A DNA stretch of 64,000 nt from Alphaproteobacteria bacterium (GCA_039980135.1 JBDXCV010000002.1:124001-188000); one strand, 5' to 3'. Shown: positions 36,495 to 44,966, counted from the stretch's first letter. Numbers and translations: made by a program. The notes: generated by a model from the sequence alone, not told the origin.

Positions 36495-37412
36495 ATGAGT
36501 GCCGTTGAGACCCTTACCGGAACCGAAGACGCCGACCCGAATGCCGCGCCTTCCAAGTACCAGTTTCTGCTGATCCCGCCGTTCCGTCTCCCGAGCAAAA
36601 CGAAATGGGGCTACCAGACCCTGCATCTGGACGGTGAGCTGCCGAAGAAAGAGCGCCTGATGAATGCCGACATGGTGCTGCCCTATCTCGGCGGCATCGA
36701 CTGGGACCTGCACCCGGGCGCCGAGGCGACCTATGGCGACTGGCCGGTGGAAACCCGCGAGGAGTTCGCCTACGCCTCTGATGCGCGGCTCAAGAATATC
36801 CGCATTGCGATCGAGACCGGCAAATATAACGGCATCGTGCTGCTCGGCGGCGGCGAGCCGGGCTTCCTCGAAGCGCGCGAGATGTGCCGCAAGGCGGGGA
36901 TCGTGTGCACGGGCAACGCCCATTCCCAGATGTATCTGGCGACGATCCTGGGCAACAAATATTCGGTGATCGACATCGCCGGCGTGCACAATGTCTACTA
37001 TCGCGACCTGATCTATCAGCACCAGCTGCAGAATCGCTGTGCGTCAATCCGTAACATCGGCATGCGTCTGCCTCGCCCCGGTGCAGAGGACGGACCCCAG
37101 CTGCGCGCCGAGCGCGAGAAGGCGCTGGCGGGCGAGAAATCCCTGGCGGTCGACAATGCGGTCGAGCAGGCGGAAAAGGCGCTGATGGAAGACGGCGCTG
37201 AGGTGATTACCCTTGGCTGTTCCGGCACCTTCTGGCTCAAGCCGTTCATCGAGAAGGGGCTTGCGGAGCGGGGTTGGGAAGTGCCCGTGCTCGAGGGTTA
37301 TTCGTCCTCGATCGCGCTGGCCAAGCTGATGATCGATCTGGGGGTGAACGCGTCCGGCATCACCTTCATGGAAGATCACCCCAAGCGGCTGCCCGAGAAG
37401 TTCATCGTCTGA
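36495..37412 (+). CDS. Asp/Glu/hydantoin racemase superfamily protein, single-Cys type
   Basis: A 305-aa protein of the Asp/Glu racemase fold. The second catalytic cysteine is present (ITLGCSGTFW, C242). In the first half, where racemases carry a cysteine (VIACFGDPG-like), this protein reads VLLGGGEPGF (G118-G120). One cysteine with a glycine in the other place is the pattern of arylmalonate decarboxylase, so decarboxylation or another one-base reaction is possible. ATG 36495 is chosen for its GGAGG ribosome site; an upstream GTG at 36456 is less likely. A palindromic operator candidate precedes it and a tRNA-Leu remnant follows the stop by 9 bp. Confidence 0.8.
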   Translation: MSAVETLTGTEDADPNAAPSKYQFLLIPPFRLPSKTKWGYQTLHLDGELPKKERLMNADMVLPYLGGIDWDLHPGAEATYGDWPVETREEFAYASDARLKNIRIAIETGKYNGIVLLGGGEPGFLEAREMCRKAGIVCTGNAHSQMYLATILGNKYSVIDIAGVHNVYYRDLIYQHQLQNRCASIRNIGMRLPRPGAEDGPQLRAEREKALAGEKSLAVDNAVEQAEKALMEDGAEVITLGCSGTFWLKPFIEKGLAERGWEVPVLEGYSSSIALAKLMIDLGVNASGITFMEDHPKRLPEKFIV

Positions 37413-37421
37413 CGTGTAGAA

Positions 37422-37481
37422 GCTGACTCAAAATCTGTTTCTCGCAAGGGAGTGGGAGTTCAAGTCTCCCCGGGGGCACCA
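37422..37481 (+). pseudogene. tRNA-Leu(CAA) 3' fragment
   Basis: Sixty bases match the 3' part of a class II leucine tRNA: anticodon loop CTCAAAA (anticodon CAA), a variable arm stem around GCAA, a perfect T arm (GGGAG-TTCAAGT-CTCCC), acceptor 3' strand CGGGGGC, then ACCA. The 5' acceptor strand and D arm are missing; upstream is the end of the racemase-like gene. The anticodon stem has one mismatch, perhaps at the crossover point. This is the usual footprint left when an element integrates into a tRNA gene. Confidence 0.88.
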
Positions 37482-37700
37482 ATGTTTTCGGTACGTACTG
37501 TTGAATCTCGTGCGCTTCCCGACATTTGTTAGATGTCAAAGTACGCGCGGATGAAGGTTTGGAATGCGGCGGCACTCCCGATTGTTGGAGGGCAAAGCTC
37601 GCATATTTAGAGGTGGCTCTAGATCTGAAGGGCTGATCTATTTGAGCGCGCCCCCGCCTCAAATCGCCGATATTTTTCTTAGTATCTCCTGAGACTGTCG

Positions 37701-37740
37701 GAGAAACCCGCTGAACTTCCGGGTTTCTCGGAAGTTCAGC
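37701..37740 (-). repeat. interleaved inverted repeats A-B-A'-B' after the GntR gene
   Basis: Read on the plus strand, GAGAAACCC (A), GCTGAACTTCC (B), GGGTTTCTC (A') and GGAAGTTCAGC (B') abut with no spacer. A pairs with A' (9 bp) and B with B' (11 bp), so only one full hairpin can form at a time. It begins 15 bp after the GntR stop on the minus strand and may act as a terminator or RNA switch. No U-run follows. Confidence 0.7.
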
Positions 37741-37755
37741 GTTTACGATGGTCGA

Positions 37756-38511
37756 TTAGCGTGCAGCCGTTTGGACACGCGTCGAGATGGTATACCGGTC
37801 AGCCGGATGGACGGCGATGACGTATTGGAATGGCTTGCCGTCCTGGCCGATGTACCAGCGTTGCATTTCGAGAGCCGGAGATCCTGGAGATGCGTCAAGG
37901 CGACGTGCCTCGTGATCGGCCAGCGCGATTGCCCGAACCTCCTGACGGAGCTCGATGATACGTTCACCATACCGTTCCTCGATTAGCTTGCCGATGAAAC
38001 CACGATATTTCCCGATTTCTGCGGCAGCGCCGGCATATATGTCGGCGATATAGATCGTGTTCCACGCAAGTGGCTGCGCTGTTTGCGTGGTACCGGTAAG
38101 CCGCAGAGCTTCGGTTTTCACGAAACGCTGGCCGGCTGTGCAGCCGATCGTCACCGCCAGTTCCGGATCGATTTCGAGAGTGTGTTGGCTCACATCCACC
38201 AACCTTGTCTTGTCGGCGTATTGCAGCAGATCGTCGATCGAACTGAACTGTTGCTGGTAGAGACCAGTCGGTTCGCGCGCTAAGACGGTCGTGCCCTTGC
38301 CTTGCTGGCTCGCGACCAGCCCAAGCGATTGCAGACGGCGCAGCGCTTCTCGCACAGTGTGCCGACTGACTCCGAACCGCTGGCCAATTGCCGTTTCGCC
38401 GGGCAGATATTCACCTGGCGCGAACACGCCATCACTGATCTCTTCGGCAAGCCGGCGTGCGACCTGCTCGTAGCGTGGTGCGCCGCGCACTGCACCCGGC
38501 GCGAGGCTCAT
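37756..38511 (-). CDS. GntR-family regulator, HutC/UTRA type
   Basis: A 251-aa repressor. The N-terminal winged helix is PRYEQVARRLAEEISDGVFAPGEYLPGETAIGQRFGVSRHTVREALRRLQSLGLV (about 12-65). The UTRA ligand domain follows (about 90-240). Such regulators respond to small acids, amino acids or sugars. It is divergent from the TRAP operon, with 511 bp between starts. It probably controls that operon and the convergent hydro-lyase operon, which share a sequence motif upstream. ATG 38511 removes a non-homologous leader. Confidence 0.9.
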   Translation of the reverse strand: MSLAPGAVRGAPRYEQVARRLAEEISDGVFAPGEYLPGETAIGQRFGVSRHTVREALRRLQSLGLVASQQGKGTTVLAREPTGLYQQQFSSIDDLLQYADKTRLVDVSQHTLEIDPELAVTIGCTAGQRFVKTEALRLTGTTQTAQPLAWNTIYIADIYAGAAAEIGKYRGFIGKLIEERYGERIIELRQEVRAIALADHEARRLDASPGSPALEMQRWYIGQDGKPFQYVIAVHPADRYTISTRVQTAAR

Positions 38512-39022
38512 ACGATACCTCCGGAATGCGTCTGTTCGATAGCAGGGCCCCGCTCTGCGATTAACGGGTTGTGGGGCACCTTGCACATTGCCAGCCAGAA
38601 CTTTCTCTTATTGCGCATCGGACAAATCCAGCTGTCCGCGGTCATGAAGGGCAGGCCGGACACCAGCGACCGACAGACAACGTGTGCGGCCTATGCCTGA
38701 TCGTGGCTGGCACCGAGATGCCCAGTTGCCAGATAGTCTAGATGAAACAGCACAGTATCGACAGCGCAACGTCGGCGTCGCGGTTATATCGACTTTGGAA
38801 CATAGGTTATGACTTGACCGGTTGTCCGTACAAGTACAATCTGTATCCGTAATCTGTCTATCGGCGGTGGGATGACTGTCTGGGGTGCTGGAACTACTGG
38901 ATAAGGAAATGGGGTGTGTTCGGTACACCTTGTGACGCTGCTGTTGCGGTGAGGCGCGCGTGCTGCCGCGACGATGACAATTCGGGTCAAACGAAACAAC
39001 AATACTAAGGGAGTCATACGTT
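38512..39022. other. long regulatory spacer between gntR and dctP
   Basis: 511 bp without a credible gene. It holds a promoter-like pair TTGACC (38814) and TACAAT (38835) with a 15-bp spacer. The candidate GntR operator overlaps this spacer. The remainder shows no further feature I can support. Confidence 0.6.
38822..38835. promoter_or_regulatory. candidate GntR operator at the TRAP promoter
   Basis: TTGT-CCGT-ACAA is a perfect inverted repeat; with the next bases it contains CCGTACAAGT. The same ten bases occur at 45004-45013 upstream of the hydro-lyase operon. It sits between the -35-like and -10-like elements, where repressor binding would block transcription. Confidence 0.5.
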
Positions 39023-40060
39023 ATGCCGATTTCAAAATTGCCGAAGTTAAGTTTGATTGCCACCGTAGCGGTTGCGATTGCGTCGGTTGCGACGACCATG
39101 AGCGCGTCTGCGGGCGAAAGATTTCGTATCTCGCTCGAGACTCCGCCCACACATCATCGAAACATTGCAATTCGGCAGTTTGTTGACCGGTTGTCCGAGA
39201 CAGCTGGGGACCAACTCGATGTCGAACTCTTCGAGTCCGGCCAGCTGTTTGGCGGTGGTGATGTGCCGCGCGCACTCGCGCAAGGCACGCTTGAAATGGG
39301 TGCCCCGGGCATGTGGCAAAATGTTAAGTTCGTGTCGAACGCTGGTGTCATGCAGCTACCGATGTTCTACGGCGCAACGCGAGATCAAATTCATGCGGTG
39401 ATGGACGGTGAACTCGGCGATGAGTTGGTCAAAGAAATCGAATCCAAAATGAAGGTCGTGATCATCGGACCTCAGTTGGACCATGGCTACGCCAACATAT
39501 ACACGGTCAACACGCCCATCCGTTCGTTTGACGATCTGAAAGGTCTGAAGCTGCGCGTTGTTGGCGGTTTCGCCAATACCCGTCGATACCAGGTGCTCGG
39601 CGCTGCGCCGGTTGGCGTGCCTTGGCCCGATACGCCACTGGCACTGACGCAAGGCACTGTGGAGGGGCTGTTCACGACCCACGTGACGGTGGCGAGCGCC
39701 AAACTCTGGGACGCCGGCATCAAGTATGCCTTCGAGGACCAGCAATGGTTCGCACAATATGTGCCGATGGTTAGTCGCAAGGTCTGGGACGATTTCGATG
39801 AAGCGACGAAAGCGGCCGTTATCGATGCCTGGGCAGAGACGATCAACGGTATGCGCGAGTTTACCGAAGCCAACCAGGGTCGGGCGCGTAAGCAGCTTGA
39901 AGGAAATGGTATCAATGTCGTCCAGGCGACACCTGAGCAGTTGAGCGCAATGCGCACACGGCTGCTCGCTGTACAGAACGAGATCGTCGAAAAAGGCAAG
40001 ATGGATGCCGACTATGTGGCCCGCGTGAAGGCTGCGCTCGACGCCGAAATGAGCAAATAG
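39023..40060 (+). CDS. TRAP transporter solute-binding protein (DctP type)
   Basis: A 345-aa periplasmic binding protein with a signal peptide (residues 1-30, cut near SASAGE). It captures an organic acid and hands it to the DctQM membrane units. The family region LKGLKLRVVGGFANTRRYQVLGAAPVGVPWPDTPLALTQGTVEGLFT contains the arginine (R in KLRV) that usually binds the substrate carboxylate. The substrate is unknown. It is the first gene of dctPQM, followed by a strong stem-loop before dctQ. Confidence 0.9.
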   Translation: MPISKLPKLSLIATVAVAIASVATTMSASAGERFRISLETPPTHHRNIAIRQFVDRLSETAGDQLDVELFESGQLFGGGDVPRALAQGTLEMGAPGMWQNVKFVSNAGVMQLPMFYGATRDQIHAVMDGELGDELVKEIESKMKVVIIGPQLDHGYANIYTVNTPIRSFDDLKGLKLRVVGGFANTRRYQVLGAAPVGVPWPDTPLALTQGTVEGLFTTHVTVASAKLWDAGIKYAFEDQQWFAQYVPMVSRKVWDDFDEATKAAVIDAWAETINGMREFTEANQGRARKQLEGNGINVVQATPEQLSAMRTRLLAVQNEIVEKGKMDADYVARVKAALDAEMSK

Positions 40061-40077
40061 CGCAGCGACTATATTTG

Positions 40078-40113
40078 CCGGTGCGGTTGCGCTTTCAGGC
40101 GCAACCGCACCGG
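40078..40113 (+). terminator. intercistronic stem-loop between dctP and dctQ
   Basis: CCGGTGCGGTTGCGC and its exact complement form a 15-bp stem with a 6-base loop, 17 bp after the dctP stop and without a T-run. Such hairpins usually stabilise the binding-protein message and lower expression of the membrane subunits. Confidence 0.8.
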
Positions 40114-40131
40114 TGGCAGTGCGAGGCAAAC

Positions 40132-40635
40132 ATGTCAAAGATCGAAGCATTGGTTGCGGCCCTACTGGCAACCGCGGGGCTGCTGTTGATCGCGTACGAA
40201 ATGGCGGCACGGGTATTTGTGCCGGAATGGGCCGTCGACTGGGGCCAGGAGTTGACGATCTTTCTCATCGTCTGGGCGATGTTGTTAACGGGCGGTATCC
40301 TGGTGCGTGAGAATGCGCATATTCGGGTGGACCTCGTGTTGCGCGTCCTGACACCGCGCTGGCTTAGCGCAGTTGAAATCTTCAATTGCACTGTCGGCGT
40401 GGTCTTCTGCACGGCGATGGCTTGGTTTGGGTACGAAGTGGTGCAGTTTGCCATCGAATTTGGTGAACGTAGCGAGACTTCCCTGCAGATTCCGATGGCG
40501 TTCTATTTTTCTTGCTTGCCGGTCGCCATGGCTCTGATGGCATTGCGCTACGTTATTCGGCTCTTCCAGATGATACGTGATTTTGGCGCTCCTACACCAA
40601 TCGACGAATTTCACCACCTCCCATCTGCAGACTGA
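40132..40635 (+). CDS. TRAP transporter small membrane subunit (DctQ type)
   Basis: A 167-aa protein with four membrane segments. LTIFLIVWAMLLTGGILVRENAHIRVDLVLRVL is the DctQ signature around segment two. It connects DctP and DctM function and is needed for transport. ATG 40132 is chosen; an earlier TTG at 40075 lies before the stem-loop. Confidence 0.88.
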   Translation: MSKIEALVAALLATAGLLLIAYEMAARVFVPEWAVDWGQELTIFLIVWAMLLTGGILVRENAHIRVDLVLRVLTPRWLSAVEIFNCTVGVVFCTAMAWFGYEVVQFAIEFGERSETSLQIPMAFYFSCLPVAMALMALRYVIRLFQMIRDFGAPTPIDEFHHLPSAD

Positions 40636-40676
40636 TCTGCGGCCCGGTTGCAGGCTGGAGCTGAAGGAGCCCCTCG

Positions 40677-41957
40677 ATGCCATTTCTTACAGCTTTCGGC
40701 GTGCTCTTCGGCGCACTTGCTGCGGGGATGCCGATCTTCCTCGTGCTTGGCGCGACCTCGCTGTTGCTCTTCTGGATCGAAGGCGAGCCGCTGATTGGCG
40801 TGGCTCAGGTCGTTGTCAATCGGCTCAATTCGGCGGCGCTGATTGCCGTGCCGTTTTTCGTGATCGCGGCAACCTTCATGGCCAAGGGCGGCGTCGCACG
40901 GGCGCTTGTCGATTTTGCCAACGCCTGGGTTGGTCGCCTGCAGGGCGGTCTCGGCCTGGTCTGCGTTGTCGCAACCACAATCTTTGCTGCGATCAGCGGC
41001 TCCTCAGTCGCCACGGCGATGGCTATGGGCACGGTGCTGGTGCCGGCAATGATGCAGGCGCGCTACGAACGCCATTTTGCGCTCGGTGTTGTCGGGGCGT
41101 CGGGCACTCTCGGCATTCTGATTCCGCCGAGCCTCGGCATGATTATTTTTGCCTTGGTCGCCGACGAATCAGTGCCTCAGCTGTTCCTTGCTGGTGTCGT
41201 GCCGGGCCTGATTCAGGTTGCGCTATTTGTTGTAATTGTTCTCGTATACGCCCGCCGAAAGAACTATCCGGCTGGCGAACCGATGTCGCGTGACGAGTTC
41301 ATCGCTGTCAATTTGCACGCATTGCCGGCGCTCACGCTGCCGGTCATTGTGCTGGGTGGTATCTATGGCGGTTTCGTGACCGTGACGGAGGCGGCCGGCC
41401 TTTCGGCGATCGTGGCGATAGCCCTCAGTGTCTTGGTCTACAAGGAATGCCGACCGGGTCAGATCCTCGAATTTATGGCGGACGGCGTCAAATCAGCTGG
41501 CTCGATCATCATTATTGTTGCGGGCGCAATGCTGTTCGGCCACTGGATTATTGAATCCGGCGCCCCGCACACTCTTGTGGATTGGGTTATCGATCAGGAA
41601 ATCGAGGCTTGGCAGTTTCTGCTGTTCATGAACGTTATCATGCTGATCCTTGGCACGTTTCTTGAGGGCATTTCGATCATCCTGATCACCGTGCCGCTCG
41701 TTCTGCCATTGCTGCAAGCGCTCGGTATCAGTCCGATCCACTATGCGATCATCGTTACGGTTAACCTTGAGATAGGCCTGTTGACCCCGCCAATCGGGCT
41801 AAACCTGTTTGTTCTCTCGTCAATTTCAAAGGCGCCGGTCACTGAGGTGGTGCGTGGTGTCTTGCCGTTCTTCGTCGGTATGTTAGCCTTTTTGATGCTG
41901 ATCACCTTTGTGCCGGTGTTGTCCACTTGGCTTCCCGGCCTCGTTTTCGGGCGATAG
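40677..41957 (+). CDS. TRAP transporter large permease (DctM type)
   Basis: A 426-aa permease with about twelve membrane segments that couples solute import to sodium or proton flow. Signatures include GGVARALVDFANAWVGRLQGGLGLVCVVATTIFAAISGSSVATAMAMG, LIPPSLGMIIFA and NLEIGLLTPPIGLNLFV. The upstream gap to dctQ is 41 bp. Its stop faces the GST gene stop, 18 bp away. Confidence 0.92.
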   Translation: MPFLTAFGVLFGALAAGMPIFLVLGATSLLLFWIEGEPLIGVAQVVVNRLNSAALIAVPFFVIAATFMAKGGVARALVDFANAWVGRLQGGLGLVCVVATTIFAAISGSSVATAMAMGTVLVPAMMQARYERHFALGVVGASGTLGILIPPSLGMIIFALVADESVPQLFLAGVVPGLIQVALFVVIVLVYARRKNYPAGEPMSRDEFIAVNLHALPALTLPVIVLGGIYGGFVTVTEAAGLSAIVAIALSVLVYKECRPGQILEFMADGVKSAGSIIIIVAGAMLFGHWIIESGAPHTLVDWVIDQEIEAWQFLLFMNVIMLILGTFLEGISIILITVPLVLPLLQALGISPIHYAIIVTVNLEIGLLTPPIGLNLFVLSSISKAPVTEVVRGVLPFFVGMLAFLMLITFVPVLSTWLPGLVFGR

Positions 41958-41975
41958 TTCCTAACAGAAAGCAGA

Positions 41976-42683
41976 CTACTTCGTATGGCGGGTTGGTGAT
42001 TGGCCGAAATAGTTCGCGTGTTGTTCGGATGTGAGCGGTTCACGGCGCTGTTTGTTGCTCAAGATCATAAGTCCTTCCTGCACCGCAGGCCGGTTGGCGA
42101 TTGTGTTGTACCAACGCTTGAGATTGGGAAAATCGTTGAGGTTCTGTCGTTGAACCTTGTGGTTGATCATCCAGGGGAATGTTGCGATGTCGGCGATCGT
42201 GTAGTTGTCCCCGGCGAGGTAGGCCGAGTCGCGTAGTCGGCGGTCGATGACGCCATAAAGCCGAGCAGTCTCGTTGACATATCGGTCAATAGCGTAGGGA
42301 ATCTTCTCTGGCGCATAGTGGTCGAAGTGGTGGTTCTGACCTAGCATGGGGCCCACGCCGCCGACCTGAAACATTAGCCATTGCAAGACATTGTAGTGGC
42401 CGCGTGGGTCCTCACTGGCGGATGGCAGTAGGCTTCCGTTTTTGTTTGCCAAATAGATCAGGATTGCACCTGACTCAAAAATCGATATCGGTACGCCATC
42501 CGGCCCGTCATCGTCGACGATCGCCGGAATCTTGCCGTTCGGGCAGATATCTAGGAAATCAGGCTGGTGTTGATCACCGGCACCGATGTCGATGGGCTGG
42601 ATCGTATAGGCCAAATCGCATTCGGCCAGCATGATGTGCAGCTTTTTGCCGTTTGATGTCGGCCATGTGTAGGCATGAATCAT
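41976..42683 (-). CDS. glutathione S-transferase, YfcG/nu-class-like
   Basis: A 235-aa GST. The opening IHAYTWPTSNGKKLHIMLAECDL resembles the bacterial disulfide-bond reductases YfcG and YghU (Thr/Asn in the active site instead of Tyr or Cys). Other marks are NGKIPAIVDDDGPDGVPISIFESGAILIYLA and the helical domain GGVGPMLGQNHHFDHYAPEKIPYAIDRY. A second protein of the same subfamily is encoded at 60204. It is the last gene of the hydro-lyase operon (22 bp after the GFA gene) and probably uses glutathione on a pathway compound. Confidence 0.88.
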   Translation of the reverse strand: MIHAYTWPTSNGKKLHIMLAECDLAYTIQPIDIGAGDQHQPDFLDICPNGKIPAIVDDDGPDGVPISIFESGAILIYLANKNGSLLPSASEDPRGHYNVLQWLMFQVGGVGPMLGQNHHFDHYAPEKIPYAIDRYVNETARLYGVIDRRLRDSAYLAGDNYTIADIATFPWMINHKVQRQNLNDFPNLKRWYNTIANRPAVQEGLMILSNKQRREPLTSEQHANYFGQSPTRHTK

Positions 42684-42704
42684 TTTACGTTCGTCCTGCG
42701 GGGG

Positions 42705-43121
42705 CTAACCGGGTTGGGTGTCGTTGACTTCGGCGCCGTCAGGAATGTCGACCCATCGCTGCTTGCTGGAGACCCAGAGATGCCGCTCCGGTTGCAAGTC
42801 TTGCGTGTTGTCGAGAGTGCCTGGTTTTAGTGCGATGACCCCGGGCTTTTCAGGCTGGTTGTATATTCGGCTGCCGCATTCCGGGCAAAAAGCACAAAGT
42901 TTTTTGCGGCCGGATGGCGCTTTAAGACTGATTGTCTTCAACGCACCGGCCGTGAGTTGAAAACCAGCCGTCGGGACCTGCAGGCTGAGGCCAAAGGCGC
43001 TGCCAGACTGGCGCTGACAGTCAGTGCAGTGGCATGCGATCAGTTGCTTTGGCGATTCGGTCAGGACATAGCGGATATGGCCACATTGGCAGCCACCGGT
43101 TTGTTTCGCCGTGTCATTCAT
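42705..43121 (-). CDS. GFA-family zinc protein
   Basis: A 138-aa protein of the glutathione-dependent formaldehyde-activating (GFA) family. All zinc motifs are present: GGCQCGHIRY, CHCTDCQRQSG, and CPECGSRIY. The founding member was described as linking formaldehyde to glutathione; most members have unknown substrates. Its position between the hydro-lyase and a GST points to glutathione-linked handling of a reactive carbonyl, which is inference. Confidence 0.88.
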   Translation of the reverse strand: MNDTAKQTGGCQCGHIRYVLTESPKQLIACHCTDCQRQSGSAFGLSLQVPTAGFQLTAGALKTISLKAPSGRKKLCAFCPECGSRIYNQPEKPGVIALKPGTLDNTQDLQPERHLWVSSKQRWVDIPDGAEVNDTQPG

Positions 43122-43159
43122 GGTGTTTCTCTATGTCGAAGCTTGCTGTTGATCGGGTG

Positions 43160-43684
43160 TCACTGGCGGGCGCGGGCTTCCGCGACTCGCCGAGCTACCA
43201 TCGGTTTCCAGCCACCGAGGGCGATTGTTTCGAGCAGTTTCGATGGAAGCGGATCGTATTGAATCTCGGTCTCGTGTGTCAGATTTCGGAATAGGCCGCT
43301 CGCGAAATCGACCTCAAGGTTGTCGCCGTTCTCGCAAGCGGCTGTCACACCCGGGCATCTCGGCAGGAACGGCAGGCCCGCGTTGACTGCCATGCGAAAG
43401 CTGCTATGCGGGATCGACTCGACCACCAGACCAAGTCCGTTCGCCTGGATACCGATCAGCCCCTGGATGTGGGGGTTGCCCTGGGCAAAACGCTTGCCGG
43501 CGACAAGGATGTCTCCAGGTGCGACCTGCTTCTGCATTTCAGGGTCGTATCCTTCCATGAAATAGGGCCGCAAAACATCGGGGTCTGTCTCACGCTGCAT
43601 GGCAAAACGCAGCGGCATCAGATCGCCGTCGACGCCGATATTGTCACCGACCTTCCAGCAGCGTCCGCGGTAAATCCAGTTCAT
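43160..43684 (-). CDS. aconitase/isopropylmalate dehydratase-type small subunit, divergent
   Basis: A 174-aa swivel-domain subunit. The opening YRGRCWKVGDNIGVDGDLMPLRFA, the motif VAPGDILVAGKRFAQGNPH and the C-terminal ANGLGLVVESIPHSSFRMAVNAGLPFL follow LeuD/AcnA-type folds. In classical members the loop reads GKNFGCGSSREHA and its Ser-Arg bind substrate and act in catalysis. Here the aligned loop is GKRFAQGNPHIQG, so the Ser-Ser-Arg is gone. Substrate and perhaps chemistry must differ. Its start overlaps the large-subunit stop (ATGA). Confidence 0.82.
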   Translation of the reverse strand: MNWIYRGRCWKVGDNIGVDGDLMPLRFAMQRETDPDVLRPYFMEGYDPEMQKQVAPGDILVAGKRFAQGNPHIQGLIGIQANGLGLVVESIPHSSFRMAVNAGLPFLPRCPGVTAACENGDNLEVDFASGLFRNLTHETEIQYDPLPSKLLETIALGGWKPMVARRVAEARARQ

Positions 43685-44943
43685 GACTGAAGCAACTCTC
43701 GTGGATCGACGATCTTTCCGGCGATGGCCGACGCAGCAACCGTCAGTGAGGAAGCAAGGTAGATATCCGCAGTCTCTGAGCCGAGTCGGCCGTAGTCATT
43801 ACGCGTGCCGGTGTTGATTGACACTTCGCCGTCGGCTGTCGGGCCGATGCGGCCGGCGGCGCAGGTGCCGCAGCCAGGTGCCGTCACCATCGCACCTGAA
43901 TTCAGGAAGATTTCTGTCAGGCCTTCAGCCGACGCGCGAGCGGCGATCTCCAGCGTTCCGGGAGTGATAAACAGACGGACATGGTCCGAAATTCGACGTC
44001 CCTTCAGCAAGCGGGCAGCATCACGCAGATCTGTCAGTGTTCCGCCAGCGCAACTGCCGATTGATGCGTGATCGATCGGCGTGCCGGCGACTGCAGAGAC
44101 GCCGACCACATTGTCCGGCGTGGGCGGGGCGGCGACCTGCGGTTCGAGTAGGCCAAGGTCAATATCGTAGCTCGCAAGAAACTTCGCATCGTCGTCGCTG
44201 CGCATCTCGTTGAGTGGGCCCTCAACGCGGTCGCGCAGATAGTCGAATGTCACCGCATCGGTCTCCACGACCGATGATTTGGCGCCGATTTCGAGCGGCG
44301 TATTGCAGAGGATCATGCGCTGGTCGATGCTGAGATCAGCGAGCGCTGGTCCACCATACTCGACCACCGAGTAGTCGATAATGTCGGGGTCAAGATCGCC
44401 AATCAGGCGTTGTGCTATATCGCGAATCGCGATGCCGTCGGGCAGCGATCCGGTCAGGTTCACCCGGACAGTTTCCGGGACTCGGCACCAGCAATTGCCA
44501 AGTGCGATGACCTCGCTGATTTCAAAAGCCATGGCGAACGCAAGACAGCCAACTGCACCGAAATTCGTCACATGTGGGTCATAAGCAAGAACGAAGCCGC
44601 CCGGTTTGATGAAGCCCTTCTCGACCGGGAGGATATGGCCGTGGCCTGGTTCTGACGTGTCGAAGTGGTGCCGGATACCGTATTTCTTGGCGATGGCACG
44701 CGCCTGTTTCTGACGCAATGCCGCTTGCGGACTAACTGCCACTGGCTCGTGGCAGGTCGACATGATCATGTGCTCGGGATCGTGGACGCGGTCGATGCCC
44801 AGATCTTGTAGGGCACGGTCGAAATTCACGATATACCAGTCATGTACGGTAACCCAATCGCCCTCCGGGTAGACGATCTCGCCGGGTGTCGCGGCGCGTC
44901 CCAGCACGCGGCTGAGAATTTTCTCGGTAATTGTCTGACCCAT
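43681..44943 (-). CDS. aconitase/isopropylmalate dehydratase-type large subunit, divergent
   Basis: A 420-aa [4Fe-4S] hydro-lyase subunit. The three cluster cysteines are present (IGSCAGG and APGCGTC), as is a late TRNDYGRLG that matches NRNFEGR. Two active-site motifs differ: the usual D-H pair reads CH (STCHEPV) and the usual DSH reads DPH (AYDPHVTNFGA). GHGHILPVEKGFIKPGG keeps a histidine. The enzyme likely adds or removes water on a hydroxy-acid that differs from citrate or isopropylmalate. It opens the minus-strand operon large subunit, small subunit, GFA, GST. Confidence 0.84.
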   Translation of the reverse strand: MGQTITEKILSRVLGRAATPGEIVYPEGDWVTVHDWYIVNFDRALQDLGIDRVHDPEHMIMSTCHEPVAVSPQAALRQKQARAIAKKYGIRHHFDTSEPGHGHILPVEKGFIKPGGFVLAYDPHVTNFGAVGCLAFAMAFEISEVIALGNCWCRVPETVRVNLTGSLPDGIAIRDIAQRLIGDLDPDIIDYSVVEYGGPALADLSIDQRMILCNTPLEIGAKSSVVETDAVTFDYLRDRVEGPLNEMRSDDDAKFLASYDIDLGLLEPQVAAPPTPDNVVGVSAVAGTPIDHASIGSCAGGTLTDLRDAARLLKGRRISDHVRLFITPGTLEIAARASAEGLTEIFLNSGAMVTAPGCGTCAAGRIGPTADGEVSINTGTRNDYGRLGSETADIYLASSLTVAASAIAGKIVDPRELLQS

Positions 44944-44956
44944 GGGCAGGTTCCGT

Positions 44957-44966
44957 CCGGTACAAC
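44957..44966. promoter_or_regulatory. second, weaker motif copy near the hydro-lyase start
   Basis: CCGGTACAAC shares GTACAA and the CCG start with the motif at 45004 and lies 14 bp before the large-subunit ATG. It could be a secondary operator half-site; the match is weak. Confidence 0.25.

Noticed and set aside
37402-37662. Minus-strand open frame of 86 codons over the tRNA fragment
   Set aside because: Its PGRLELPLP stretch is the usual false translation of a tRNA reverse strand.
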